DNA of 64,000 nucleotides from Candidatus Baltobacteraceae bacterium. GTDB taxonomy: Bacteria; Vulcanimicrobiota; Vulcanimicrobiia; Vulcanimicrobiales; Vulcanimicrobiaceae. A model generated the notes under the pieces. The model did not search any database. It was given only the letters and a program-made list of their open reading frames with translations, and was not told the DNA's origin. The stretch lies in contig DASXEW010000003.1 of the NCBI GenBank assembly GCA_036489885.1, positions 558,001 through 622,000 of the forward strand. Reading direction: 5' to 3'. Within the stretch, counting starts at the first letter, position 1. Each line of letters begins with the position of its first letter. A program made the position numbers and the translations under genes. Below are positions 1-7,990 of the stretch, in pieces.

Positions 1-643
1 TAACTGGCTTAAGAGGACGTTGTGACTTGCCTTTTTTAGGTGGACTTATCCACTTCTTCACAGAGGGGCTGTGAGCAATTTGCTCGATCGTTTTGTGGCT
101 GATGACGCTTTTCGGCTGGTCGTCGACACTCCATTTTGGATCGACGTAACGATCTTTATCCTTGATCAGCAGCCACGGCTCGCCGCTTTCACCAGCGCGC
201 GCACGTATTTTTACGAGCGTGAATTCGCCTTTGAGTTTGTGTCCGTGCAGGATGAATTTGATCTTGCCTTTTTTGATTTCTTTTGCGGGATCTTCGCCTT
301 CCGCAAGCTCGTACGTCCCCTCGTCCCAAATAATGACGGGACCGGCGCCGTAATGTCCCTCCGGGATGATGCCTTCGAACTTGCGATATTCAAAGGGATG
401 ATCCTCAACGTGCATCGCGAGACGCTTCTCGCCGATCTCGCGCGAGGGGCCCTTGGGAACCGCCCAGGATGCGAGCACGCCATTCGCTTCGAGACGGAAA
501 TCGTAGTGCAAACGCGTCGCGTCGTGTTTCTGTATGACGAACACCAGCTTGCCGTGGCCCTTGCGAACCTTGCCGGCCGGCTCCGGCGTCGCCGTGAAAT
601 CGCGCTTGCGGTTGTACTCCTTGAGCTGGGTGCTCTTGGGCAT
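1..643 (-). CDS. ligD: LigD-type 3'-phosphoesterase domain protein (3' end outside window)
   Basis: The 214 visible residues form a phosphoesterase (PE) domain as found at the N-terminus of LigD or as a stand-alone protein. This domain removes 3'-phosphates and ribonucleotides from broken DNA ends during non-homologous end joining. The metal-site motif HDATRLHYDF lies at residues 40-49. His40, His46, Asp48 and His82 have the same spacing as the catalytic set known from Pseudomonas LigD. EGHYGAG (about 95-101) and WLLIKDKD (157-164) are also typical. After residue 195 the chain becomes Lys/Pro rich, like the linker before a ligase domain, but the window ends first. Whether ligase and polymerase domains follow cannot be seen. 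The ATG at 643 lies 4 bases after the stop of the small upstream gene. Confidence 0.9.
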   Translation of the reverse strand, partial: MPKSTQLKEYNRKRDFTATPEPAGKVRKGHGKLVFVIQKHDATRLHYDFRLEANGVLASWAVPKGPSREIGEKRLAMHVEDHPFEYRKFEGIIPEGHYGAGPVIIWDEGTYELAEGEDPAKEIKKGKIKFILHGHKLKGEFTLVKIRARAGESGEPWLLIKDKDRYVDPKWSVDDQPKSVISHKTIEQIAHSPSVKKWISPPKKGKSQRPLKPV

Positions 644-647
644 GGTC

Positions 648-761
648 CTACTTACCCCACAAGGAGCCGTTGGAGTTCCACGGCTGCCAGACAAAGAGGC
701 CGATCACGATGACGGCGATCGCGATCAGGACTGCCACATAGGCGGGACTGCGCTGTTGCAC
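648..761 (-). CDS. small single-span membrane protein, 37 aa
   Basis: A short frame opens with GTG at 761 and ends with TAG 4 bases before the ligD start, so the two could be co-transcribed. The product has a short polar N-terminus, one hydrophobic segment of about 17 residues (roughly 8-25) and a Trp/Asn-rich tail ending in SLWGK. No family is recognised. The start is uncertain because no ATG is available and in-frame stops lie just upstream of codon 1. It is divergent from the next plus-strand gene, leaving only about 40 bases for promoters. The call rests on frame, hydrophobicity and position. Confidence 0.45.
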   Translation of the reverse strand: MQQRSPAYVAVLIAIAVIVIGLFVWQPWNSNGSLWGK

Positions 762-802
762 GCCCGGCGGTTTCGCCGCCGCATCGGCGAATACACGCCC
801 CG

Positions 803-1084
803 ATGTGGGCTCTCATCGGAATCATCCTGGCGCTTGGCGGGGCGGCACTCGGTTTGGCGCGTAGCCGTACCGATAAGCCTGGGTATTTTGAAGCCGAAGT
901 GTACACGCTTTCCGCGATCTCGCACCGGCGCTTCGCAACCGCGAGCCTGGCGTTCGCCGGCATTTTTGCTGTGCTCGGCGCGTTTCCGATTCTGCCGGTC
1001 TTCCCCGTCTTTGCGGCATATGTAATTCTCGCGGTTCTGTACGTCACGTCATTTGCGCGCGGCGCGCAGGGGGAGGACGAATGA
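803..1084 (+). CDS. small membrane protein, 93 aa
   Basis: The frame encodes a protein with an N-terminal hydrophobic segment (about residues 2-19), a charged middle and a long hydrophobic C-terminal half (about 50-84) that could cross the membrane twice. The stop codon overlaps the next start as ATGA, so it is probably translationally coupled to the YyaL-like gene. No family was recognised. The coupling and the clean hydrophobic pattern are the evidence that it is real. Confidence 0.6.
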   Translation: MWALIGIILALGGAALGLARSRTDKPGYFEAEVYTLSAISHRRFATASLAFAGIFAVLGAFPILPVFPVFAAYVILAVLYVTSFARGAQGEDE

Positions 1085-2811
1085 GTCACCATTTCAGCCC
1101 GCGCGCGAATCGCGCTTCCGAGATCGGTTGGATGGAGTGGGGCAGCGAAGCTTTCGAGCGCGCGGCATCGGCGAACCGCCCGATCCTGCTCGGCATCTCG
1201 GCGGTATGGTGCCACTGGTGCCACGTCATGGATGAGACGACGTATTCCGACGCGCGTGTGATCGACGTGATTCGCCAGCGCTACGTTCCGATTCGCGTCG
1301 ACAACGATCAGCGTCCCGATGTCAATGCGCGTTACAACATGGGCGGTTGGCCGACGACGGTATTTCTGTCGCCGAGCGGTGACATTCTTACCGGCGGGAC
1401 CTACATTCCGCCCGACGACTTCGTCGGGGTTCTCGAACAGGTCGCGGACATGTGGGCAAACGACCGCGAGGATCTCGAGCGGCGGATGCAAGCGGCGAAG
1501 CACACGCACGCGCACCCGCCTACGAAAATCGCACCGGATGCTCCGTCCACGATCGCGAGCGCGATCGTCGAAGGCTACGACGAGGAGTTCGCCGGTTTCG
1601 GAACGGCGCCGAAATTTCCGCAAAGCGACGCGCTGCGTTATTTGTTGCTACTCTATCGCCGCGACCGCGCCGCGGGCAAAGCTGATGAGCGTCTGTACGA
1701 CATCCTCGCGCGCACCGCGCTCGCAATGGCGCGCGGCGGAATGTACGACCACGTCGAAGGCGGTTTCTTCCGCTACTCGACGACACGCGATTGGTCGATC
1801 CCCCATTTCGAAAAGATGTCCGAGGATCACGCGGGCTTGCTGCGCTTCTATGCCGATCTGTATCGCGTCTCGGCGAATCCGCAATTTGCGCAAACACTGC
1901 GTTCTGCATTGCGCTGGCTACGCGGCACGCTACGCAATCCTGGGAATGCGCTCTTCGGCGGAAGCCAAGATGCCGACGAAGAGTATTTTTCGCTCGCGCT
2001 TGAGTCGCGTGAGAAGCGCCAGGCTCCTTACGTCGACCGCACCGTGTACACGAATTGGAATGCGGGCCTTGCGAGCGCTCTGGTCGCAGCCTCGATCGCG
2101 CTCGACGACGACACGCTGCTCGACGACGCGCGCGCAACCGTCGATGCGTTGTGCGGTGAAATGCTCGCCCCCGATGGGCTCGCGATGCACTTCCGCGCGG
2201 CCGGTGGCACGCCGCAGATCGGCGGTCTGCTGACCGATCAGGTGGCGTTGCTGGATGCGCTCTTGTCCGTCCATGCAGCAACCGGCATCGCGGACTATCT
2301 CGAACGCGCGCGTGCGCTCGCCGATGGCACGATCGCGCGCCTGCGGCGCGATGACGGAGGGTTCGTCGACAGCGACGATCCCTCCGCGCTCGGGAACGTT
2401 CGCATTGCGCACGCACCACTCGATGAGAACGCAAAGCTTGCAGATGCCTTGCTTCGTCTCGGCGCGATGTTTCACGACGAACGCTACACGCAAGTCGCGC
2501 GTGCAATCTTGGAGTCGTTTGGCGGAAAATGGCAACGCGCGGGATCTTTCGCAGCAACCTACGGCGCGGCCGTCCTTCGGCTTCTCGAGGAGCCGCTCAC
2601 GATTACGATCGCGGGAGCGCCCGACCGCGCCGAGTCGTTGCGCGATGCGGCGCTGCGTCTTCCCGATCCGCTGGCCGTGGTGCACACCACGCCGTCCGAC
2701 GATTCACCGCTCGCCACGATCTGTTCGGGCACGCGCTGCGCGGCGCCGGCTACGGATGCCACGACGCTCCAAGAATCGTGGGATGCTCTGCGTCAGTTAC
2801 CGGTGCGGTAA
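1081..2811 (+). CDS. thioredoxin-domain protein of the DUF255/YyaL (SSP411) family
   Basis: The N-terminus (about residues 1-160) is a thioredoxin-like fold with the family signature WCHWCHVM at 43-50, a CxxC pair at Cys44 and Cys47. The rest resembles the alpha-helical barrel found in YyaL and the eukaryotic SPATA20 proteins. The biochemical role of this family is not established; some members are annotated as N-acylglucosamine epimerase-like. At 576 aa it is shorter than the usual 650-700. It overlaps the preceding small membrane gene by 4 bases. Its last 19 bases overlap the end of the convergent membrane-protein gene. Confidence 0.9.
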   Translation: MSHHFSPRANRASEIGWMEWGSEAFERAASANRPILLGISAVWCHWCHVMDETTYSDARVIDVIRQRYVPIRVDNDQRPDVNARYNMGGWPTTVFLSPSGDILTGGTYIPPDDFVGVLEQVADMWANDREDLERRMQAAKHTHAHPPTKIAPDAPSTIASAIVEGYDEEFAGFGTAPKFPQSDALRYLLLLYRRDRAAGKADERLYDILARTALAMARGGMYDHVEGGFFRYSTTRDWSIPHFEKMSEDHAGLLRFYADLYRVSANPQFAQTLRSALRWLRGTLRNPGNALFGGSQDADEEYFSLALESREKRQAPYVDRTVYTNWNAGLASALVAASIALDDDTLLDDARATVDALCGEMLAPDGLAMHFRAAGGTPQIGGLLTDQVALLDALLSVHAATGIADYLERARALADGTIARLRRDDGGFVDSDDPSALGNVRIAHAPLDENAKLADALLRLGAMFHDERYTQVARAILESFGGKWQRAGSFAATYGAAVLRLLEEPLTITIAGAPDRAESLRDAALRLPDPLAVVHTTPSDDSPLATICSGTRCAAPATDATTLQESWDALRQLPVR

Positions 2812-4025
2812 AACGCGTCCCAGTACCAGATGCCCCAGACGCTCATAGCAATCGACCACCCGATCAAGATCTTTTCCCAGCGCGGAAGTCCGGCGCGCGC
2901 CGCGAGCGCCATCAACACGAGCAGAAACGGCTCGAAGTCGAGCGCGTGACGCATGCCGTACTGATACCATCCATTGAGGTAATAAAGGAAACTCGGCAGC
3001 GCGACGAGCGCAATCGTCGTCCACACGACGGCCAGATACATGCGCGGCGCCCGCGCCCAAAACGCGTAGATGAGCGCCGGACTGCTCCAGGTGAGCGCGA
3101 CGCCGTGGACGTCGACCTTGAAGAACGGCCACCAGGCGAGCTGACGGAACTCAACGAGGGCCGGCGCCTGGAAGAAAAACGAATAGAACTCATACGGGAA
3201 ATACGCAAGCCGGAAGGGCGAGCCGGTCGTCTGCCCCCAGCCGTCGTGGTGATAAAACTCGACGTAACCGATGTCGTACCAGACGCCCCAGCGAACGAAG
3301 TTGTACCAAACCCAGGCAGCCGCGAACGGCACGAGCGTCAGCGCGAAACTGCGCATGCGCGCAATGCGTGTCCTTGAATCGGGTGCGGAAGTTCCGGGCA
3401 CGAAGCCTCCGTGCCACAAGAAGTGCGCATAGAACGGCAGCGCCAGGAGCATCGTCGAGCGCGAGCCGATCGCGGCCGCGGCGAAGAGCGCGACGAGCCA
3501 CGCCTTCGGTTTTTCGGCAGCCAGCTCGCGCAGGGCGAGCATCGTGAACGCAACTGCCGAGCAGTGCTCGACGAACCACACGTCGCCGAGCATCGAGCAC
3601 CACCACAGCGTCGTTCCGGCGTAGAGAAATGCGCACAGCCACATGGTCTCGCGCACGCCGGCCCCAAGCCGCCGGAAAAGATCCCACGCCGCGCTTATTG
3701 CAACCGCACCGAGCAGGATCGCGAGCGCCGTCTGGTTTGCCGCCGCATGGTACAAGAGAACGAACGGAATCATCAAGAGCGCCGGAATCGGGCCTTCGAT
3801 CACGTAACGCTGAGCGTTCCAGAGGACCGCGTCGCTCGTATCGCCGGGCCAATCGATCCAGACGTGTCCGTGCAAGATCGACTGCGCGAGCCGCGCCATG
3901 TTGTCGTACGGCGTCGAACGCCCGTGTGAAGCGGCGAACGCCAAGAGCAGCGCGACCAGCGTCGCGAGCACCTGACCGTGACGCTCGAGCAGACCGTCTA
4001 GGCGCGACGAACGAACGTTGTCCAA
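2793..4025 (-). CDS. polytopic membrane protein, possible GT-C-type glycosyltransferase (paralogue 2)
   Basis: The product is about 410 residues with some ten hydrophobic segments. It is clearly paralogous to the gene directly upstream: both share SILHGHVW near residue 50, an IEGP element, WYDIGY in the middle and QYGMRHALDFEPFL or a close variant near the end. The overall look (dolichyl-mannosyltransferase-like, many aromatic residues in loops) suggests a lipid-linked sugar transferase, but no catalytic motif is certain. The chosen TTG start at 4025 gives an N-terminus of the same length as the paralogue and has GGGGA about 9 bases upstream. It overlaps the upstream gene by 28 bases. A GTG at 3971 is the alternative start. 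Confidence 0.7.
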   Translation of the reverse strand: MDNVRSSRLDGLLERHGQVLATLVALLLAFAASHGRSTPYDNMARLAQSILHGHVWIDWPGDTSDAVLWNAQRYVIEGPIPALLMIPFVLLYHAAANQTALAILLGAVAISAAWDLFRRLGAGVRETMWLCAFLYAGTTLWWCSMLGDVWFVEHCSAVAFTMLALRELAAEKPKAWLVALFAAAAIGSRSTMLLALPFYAHFLWHGGFVPGTSAPDSRTRIARMRSFALTLVPFAAAWVWYNFVRWGVWYDIGYVEFYHHDGWGQTTGSPFRLAYFPYEFYSFFFQAPALVEFRQLAWWPFFKVDVHGVALTWSSPALIYAFWARAPRMYLAVVWTTIALVALPSFLYYLNGWYQYGMRHALDFEPFLLVLMALAARAGLPRWEKILIGWSIAMSVWGIWYWDAFYRTGN

Positions 4026-5182
4026 AACCAGAATCCCCAGCTGCCGGCCAGCACCGAATAAAGGCACAAGAGCGCGCCCCACCAGCGCACGCCCTTGCGA
4101 GAGCCAAGACACATCAGCGCAAAAAGAAACGGCTCGAAGTCGAGCGCGTGACGCATTCCAAATTGCGTGAATCCGACTACGTAATATAGGAAGTTCGGTA
4201 TAGCGACGAGCACGGCAGCCGCCCATAGCGCCAGCACCAAAACGCCCGGACGGCGCGCGAAGAACGCGAGGAAGAGCGCCGGACTCGTAAACGGCAATCC
4301 CGTCGCCCACTGCGTCACACCGAGATACGGAAAACCGCGGTACATCACCGGAGGATACAAGAAAAACGCGTAGAGCTGCATCGGCAAATACGCAAGCGAA
4401 AACGGCGACCCGACCGGTTGTCCCGCCGTGTCTTGGTGGAACCACGCGGTGTAGCCGATGTCGTACCAGAGGCCCCAACGCAGCCGGTTGTATCGAAGCC
4501 ACAGGCCTGCAGCGATGACACCGATGCTGAAAATCGAGGTCGCGCGCGCACGCCGCTGCTCCGGCGTTCCGTCGTACATCAAGACGAAGATGTAGACCGG
4601 AATCGCAAGGACGAGTGAGAACCGCGAGAACGCCGCGCACACCGCAAACAAAAGCACGATCCACGCGCGCTTCTTTCCCGTCAGTTCGAGCAACGCGAAG
4701 AGCGTAAAGCATACCGCGCTGACGTGCGCGAGGTACCACACGTCGCCGAAAATTCCGCAAAAGAACAAATCGGTTCCGAGCAACAAGAACAGCACCAGCA
4801 GCAGACGCGAACGCCAGGGCACGCCGAGGCGCGCGGCCAGTCCCCACGCCGCGCCCGTTGCGAGCGACGTGAGGATATACGAAAGCAGTGCCTGATTCGT
4901 ATTTAGGCCCCAAATCGCAACGGCCGGAACGAGCAAGATCGCCGGAAACGGCCCTTCGATGATGTACTGTCGTCCTTGATACGTGAGCGCGTCGATCCAT
5001 GCGCCGGGCGACTCTACCCAGACGTGGCCGTGCAAGATCGCGCTCGCGAGAAGAACGTAGTTGTTGTAGGACGTCGCGCGCGCGTGATAGACGATCAGCA
5101 TCGCGACAAATGTCACGATTGTCGTAAGAATCGCGCCCAACCATACCCTCACGAAGAAAGGCCGTTCGACGGTGGCGTGCAA
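3998..5182 (-). CDS. polytopic membrane protein, possible GT-C-type glycosyltransferase (paralogue 1)
   Basis: This 394-residue protein is mostly hydrophobic, with about ten predicted spans starting near residue 15. It shares with its downstream neighbour the elements SAILHGHVW (about 47-55), a Gln-Tyr-Ile-Ile-Glu-Gly-Pro segment, WYDIGY and FGMRHALDFEPF near the C-terminus. A tandem duplication is the simplest explanation for the pair. The function is not known; a role in moving or transferring lipid-linked sugars is plausible from the topology only. The ATG start lies 12 bases from the divergent serA start, so the promoters of the two genes must overlap. Confidence 0.75.
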   Translation of the reverse strand: MHATVERPFFVRVWLGAILTTIVTFVAMLIVYHARATSYNNYVLLASAILHGHVWVESPGAWIDALTYQGRQYIIEGPFPAILLVPAVAIWGLNTNQALLSYILTSLATGAAWGLAARLGVPWRSRLLLVLFLLLGTDLFFCGIFGDVWYLAHVSAVCFTLFALLELTGKKRAWIVLLFAVCAAFSRFSLVLAIPVYIFVLMYDGTPEQRRARATSIFSIGVIAAGLWLRYNRLRWGLWYDIGYTAWFHQDTAGQPVGSPFSLAYLPMQLYAFFLYPPVMYRGFPYLGVTQWATGLPFTSPALFLAFFARRPGVLVLALWAAAVLVAIPNFLYYVVGFTQFGMRHALDFEPFLFALMCLGSRKGVRWWGALLCLYSVLAGSWGFWFWTTFVRRA

Positions 5183-5194
5183 CTACTCCGCCTC

Positions 5195-6787
5195 ATGCAG
5201 AACGCGCGCCGAGTCGTCGTCGCAGAGCCGTTCGCTGAGAGTGGGCTTGCCGTCTTACGCGCCGCGGGGATCGAGGTCGACTCTCTCGTCGGCAAGCCAC
5301 GTAACGCACTGATCGAAGCGGTCGGCAACGCCGACGGTCTGATCGTGCGCTCCGAGACGAAGGTCGACCGCGAATTGCTGGCGGCCGGTCAACGGCTGCT
5401 CGCGGTCGCGCGTGCGGGCGTCGGCGTCGACGCGATCGACGTCGATGCGGCAACGCAAGCCGGCATCGTCGTCCTCAACACGCCGAGTGCGAATACGCTT
5501 GCCGCGACCGAACAGACGCTCGGGCTGATGCTCTCGCTCGCGCGGCACACACCGGATGCCGTTGCAGCGCTGCGTGCCGGCCGCTGGGATCGCAAACCAT
5601 TCGTCGGCACCGAGCTTTACGGCAAGACGCTTGGGATCATCGGACTTGGACGCATCGGCGGCAACGTGGCACAACGCGCCCGCGCATTCGGGATGCGCCT
5701 GCTCGGACACGATCCGTATATCACGCAAGCACGGGCGGATGCATTCGACGTCTCCCTCGTTTCACTCGAAGAACTTTTGCGTCACGCCGACATCGTGACG
5801 TTGCACGTCCCACTCAGCGATCGGACTCGCGGCATCATTGCTGCGCGCGAGCTTGCGCTTGTGCAACCGCATGCGTACGTTATCAACTGCGCGCGCGGCG
5901 GCGTCATCGACGAGCGCGCGTTGCTCGACGCGCTCGATAACGAACAGCTCGCGGGCGCTGCGCTCGATGTCTTCGAAAACGAACCGCCGCCGGCGGGCGG
6001 AACCGCACAGAAATTGCAGCAACATCCGAAGGTCGTCGCAACGCCGCACCTCGGCGGTTCGACGGTTGAAGCTCTCGAACGCATCGCCGTCGAGCTGGCG
6101 CACGATCTTGCGCGCGTTCTCGTCGGCAGTCCGGCAGCGGGCGCCGTCAACGCGCCGAGCTTCGACGGCCCGGAGAGCGAATGGATTCATCCGTTCCTAG
6201 AAGCAGCGTACCGCATCGGCCGCTTTTATCCACAATACGCGCAGCCGTCGTCGTTGCCGTCGTTTGCATTGATCGCGGAAGGCGAGCTGGCGAATTTTGA
6301 TACGGGACCGTTTGTCACGTCGTTCCTTTCGGGACTCTTACAAGGCACAACCGATCGCCGCGTTACGATCGTGAATGCGGATGCGATTGCGAATGAACTC
6401 GGCGTGCGCGTCGAAGCGCGCACTGGCCCGCGCCGCGGCGCGTACGCGTCAACGCTGCGCTTCATCGGCGGCTCGACGACGATCGCAGGAACCGTCGTGG
6501 GAGCATCGCCCCGCATCGTCGACCTCGACGGCTTCGAGATCGATGCCACGCCGGTTGGCGCGATGGTGCTCACCAAACATCGCGACGTCCCGGGCATGAT
6601 TGGAAAAGTCGGCACGATCCTCGGGAATGCAGACGTCAACATCTCCGCGATGCAAGTCTCGCGCACGATGGATGCCGGCGGGTCTGCGATCATGGTTCTC
6701 GGCGTCGACCGATGTGCGCCTGATGACGCAATTGTCCAGCTGCGCGCCATCCCCGGTATCAGCGCCGTACACGCGATCGAGATCTAA
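5195..6787 (+). CDS. serA: D-3-phosphoglycerate dehydrogenase
   Basis: The enzyme oxidises 3-phosphoglycerate to 3-phosphohydroxypyruvate with NAD, the first step of serine synthesis. The 530-residue length is that of the long form. The NAD-binding motif GLGRIGG is at about 150-156. CARGGVIDERAL and HLGGSTVEALERIA follow in the catalytic core. An allosteric intervening domain and a C-terminal ACT domain with HRDVPGMIGKVGTIL (about residues 455-530) complete the usual order. The ATG at 5195 gives a standard N-terminus, although no good ribosome binding site is visible. The next gene starts directly after its stop, so the two are probably one operon. Confidence 0.95.
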   Translation: MQNARRVVVAEPFAESGLAVLRAAGIEVDSLVGKPRNALIEAVGNADGLIVRSETKVDRELLAAGQRLLAVARAGVGVDAIDVDAATQAGIVVLNTPSANTLAATEQTLGLMLSLARHTPDAVAALRAGRWDRKPFVGTELYGKTLGIIGLGRIGGNVAQRARAFGMRLLGHDPYITQARADAFDVSLVSLEELLRHADIVTLHVPLSDRTRGIIAARELALVQPHAYVINCARGGVIDERALLDALDNEQLAGAALDVFENEPPPAGGTAQKLQQHPKVVATPHLGGSTVEALERIAVELAHDLARVLVGSPAAGAVNAPSFDGPESEWIHPFLEAAYRIGRFYPQYAQPSSLPSFALIAEGELANFDTGPFVTSFLSGLLQGTTDRRVTIVNADAIANELGVRVEARTGPRRGAYASTLRFIGGSTTIAGTVVGASPRIVDLDGFEIDATPVGAMVLTKHRDVPGMIGKVGTILGNADVNISAMQVSRTMDAGGSAIMVLGVDRCAPDDAIVQLRAIPGISAVHAIEI

Positions 6788-7417
6788 GTGATCGTCCTGG
6801 TTGCGCGCCACGGCGAGACGACATGGAATAAGGAAGGCCGCTATCAAGGGCGGCAACAGTCGCCGCTTTCAGAACTCGGAATTCGCCAAGCCAGCGCTCT
6901 TGCCGACGCGATGGCGACGTTCGAGCCGCGCATCGAACGTATCGTTTCGAGCCCGCTCATTCGCTGCTCGCAAACCGCGCAGCTCAGCGCCGATCGCCTC
7001 GGCTTAGAAGTGGAGATCGACGACCGGCTGATCGAGATCGGTCACGGCGATTGGGAGAAGCGTCTGCGCGACGAGATCATGAGCAGCGAGCCGCAGAATT
7101 GGTATCTTTGGAAGAACGAGCCGAGCAAGATCACGTTCTCATCGGGCGACTCGATGCAGAAAGTCGCCGAACGTTGGCAATCGTTCGCATCGACTGTGCC
7201 GGTGGTCCCGACGCTCGTCGTCACGCACGATGCCGTCGTCCGCTCCGCAATAGTTCTCGCGCAGGGCCTCACGATCGACGACATGTGGAAGATCCCGATG
7301 GAAAACGCAGCGTACGCGAAGTTCGATGCAACTGCTGAAGGCTGGAAGCTTCTCGAGCCGTGCGTCAACGCGCATTTGCAAGGCCTCCGCGCCGACATCG
7401 CGCGTCAGGCTTTATAG
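6788..7417 (+). CDS. histidine phosphatase (phosphoglycerate-mutase-like) family protein
   Basis: The protein of 209 residues carries the catalytic motif ARHGETTWN at about 6-14, with His8 as the expected phospho-acceptor. The second conserved His is in THDAVVR near residue 141. This is the branch of the superfamily that includes GpmB-like phosphatases and alpha-ribazole phosphatase, so the substrate cannot be named. It starts with GTG immediately after the serA stop, which makes an operon with serA very likely. In some bacteria a related enzyme (PspA-type) acts as phosphoserine phosphatase. Given the neighbour, that role is an attractive inference. Confidence 0.85.
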   Translation: MIVLVARHGETTWNKEGRYQGRQQSPLSELGIRQASALADAMATFEPRIERIVSSPLIRCSQTAQLSADRLGLEVEIDDRLIEIGHGDWEKRLRDEIMSSEPQNWYLWKNEPSKITFSSGDSMQKVAERWQSFASTVPVVPTLVVTHDAVVRSAIVLAQGLTIDDMWKIPMENAAYAKFDATAEGWKLLEPCVNAHLQGLRADIARQAL

Positions 7418-7508
7418 TCTTCAGAACTGTCGACAGATACGTACCAGGAGCCGACGCGCAGATCCCGCAAAATCCCCCGCAACCCAACGAACAATGGAGC
7501 TGCATTGA

Positions 7509-7750
7509 ATGCCGAAGGCAACGCCAGCTCAATCAGATCTGTCGCAAACTGAAATTCGCAAGTTAATATTGCGTCATTTTTAGGAACGCAATGCGCATGC
7601 GACGAGCCCGATGGGCAAACGCGGCTCGGCGGTCAAAATATAGCCGAAAAGGCGGTGAGGAAAGAGGTTCGAGCAAGAGGCGGTACGGTTATTCCGTCAA
7701 CCACCGCCTTTTATGTAATTACCGCCTCGGGAATCGACAAGATCGAGTGA
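7509..7750 (+). pseudogene. small frameshifted gene, about 80 codons
   Basis: An ATG at 7509 has a good ribosome site (GGAG, 9-base spacing). Reading stops after 24 codons at TAG 7581. Directly at that stop, a run of five T (7577-7581) allows a shift of one base back into a frame that stays open for about 55 more codons to TGA 7748. The joined product would begin MPKATPAQSDLSQ and end TASGIDKIE, and its tail resembles a small winged-helix or DNA-binding-type C-terminus only loosely. It may be a pseudogene with one lost T, a homopolymer sequencing error, or a programmed shift. No family is recognised. Confidence 0.45.
7647..7712. repeat. nested inverted repeat, possible alternative hairpins
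   Basis: AAAAGGCGGTG (7647-7657) and CACCGCCTTTT (7702-7712) are perfect 11-base complements. A second copy of the left arm, GAGGCGGT (7677-7684), can pair with the same right arm and encloses the small hairpin ACGG/CCGT. The right arm ends in four T, like a weak terminator. Two competing left arms for one right arm is the layout of an attenuator. It lies inside the frameshifted small gene. Confidence 0.45.
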
Positions 7751-7863
7751 CCTGGCGAATTCACGATGGATAAATTTCACGGCATAAAAATTGAAGCAAC
7801 TGATGTGGCCCAACCTTTTGGTACATTCTCTTTCGGACGCTCGGTATCGCGACATAAGAGAAA
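7751..7863. other. intergenic spacer before the tRNA-like gene
   Basis: No gene is seen here. The composition is more AT-rich than the surroundings. TTCTCTT (7826-7832) and AAGAGAA (7856-7862) form a 7-base inverted repeat just before the tRNA-like gene and could be an operator or an RNA stem. No convincing promoter is visible; TTGGTA at 7818 with GGTATC about 19 bases on is weak. The interval 7418-7508 between the phosphatase stop and the small gene is also empty. Confidence 0.4.
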
Positions 7864-7938
7864 GCGCTCGTAGCTCAATTGGATAGAGCAACTCTTTGGC
7901 GAAGAGGTAGGCTTTGGGTTCGAGTCCCTCCGAGCGCG
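7864..7938 (+). tRNA. tRNA-like gene: arginine-type body, GGC (alanine-type) anticodon, degenerate T stem
   Basis: The acceptor arms GCGCTCG (7864-7870) and CGAGCGC (7931-7937) pair perfectly. TAGCTCAATTGGATAGAGCA is a standard D arm, and GGTTCGAGTCCC gives a T loop. This body is typical of tRNA-Arg, with G as discriminator. The anticodon loop TTGGCGA places GGC at 34-36, an alanine anticodon, yet the third acceptor pair is G-C rather than the G-U that alanyl-tRNA synthetase needs. The anticodon stem has a mismatch at 27-43 and the T stem has only three good pairs. No CCA is encoded. It may be a pseudo-tRNA or a tRNA-derived regulatory RNA. Confidence 0.6.
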
Positions 7939-7955
7939 CTCCGATAGCAAGCGGA

Positions 7956-7984
7956 TTGAACGGGCTCGCCACCCGTGCTACAAT
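7956..7984 (+). promoter_or_regulatory. sigma-70-type promoter
   Basis: TTGAAC at 7956-7961 and TACAAT at 7979-7984 are separated by exactly 17 bases, a near-consensus housekeeping promoter. The expected start point is about 7990-7992, at the first base of a short hairpin unit that ends in a terminator about 50 bases later. There is no coding sequence in between. Confidence 0.6.
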
Positions 7985-7990
7985 CGATCT

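Noticed and set aside
652-1623. Long Arg-rich minus-strand frame over the YyaL-like gene
   Set aside because: Typical high-GC shadow of a well supported plus-strand gene.
1520-2685. Two long minus-strand frames (345 and 251 codons) over the YyaL-like gene
   Set aside because: Arg/Ser/Thr-rich translations without domains; shadows.
2793-5144. One long minus-strand frame that would join both membrane proteins into a 783-residue fusion
   Set aside because: Its first half is Arg-rich shadow of the upstream paralogue in another frame; the two real genes overlap by only 28 bases.
7697-7972. Minus-strand frame of 91 codons across the tRNA-like gene
   Set aside because: No ribosome site, no family and it is antisense to a recognisable tRNA body.
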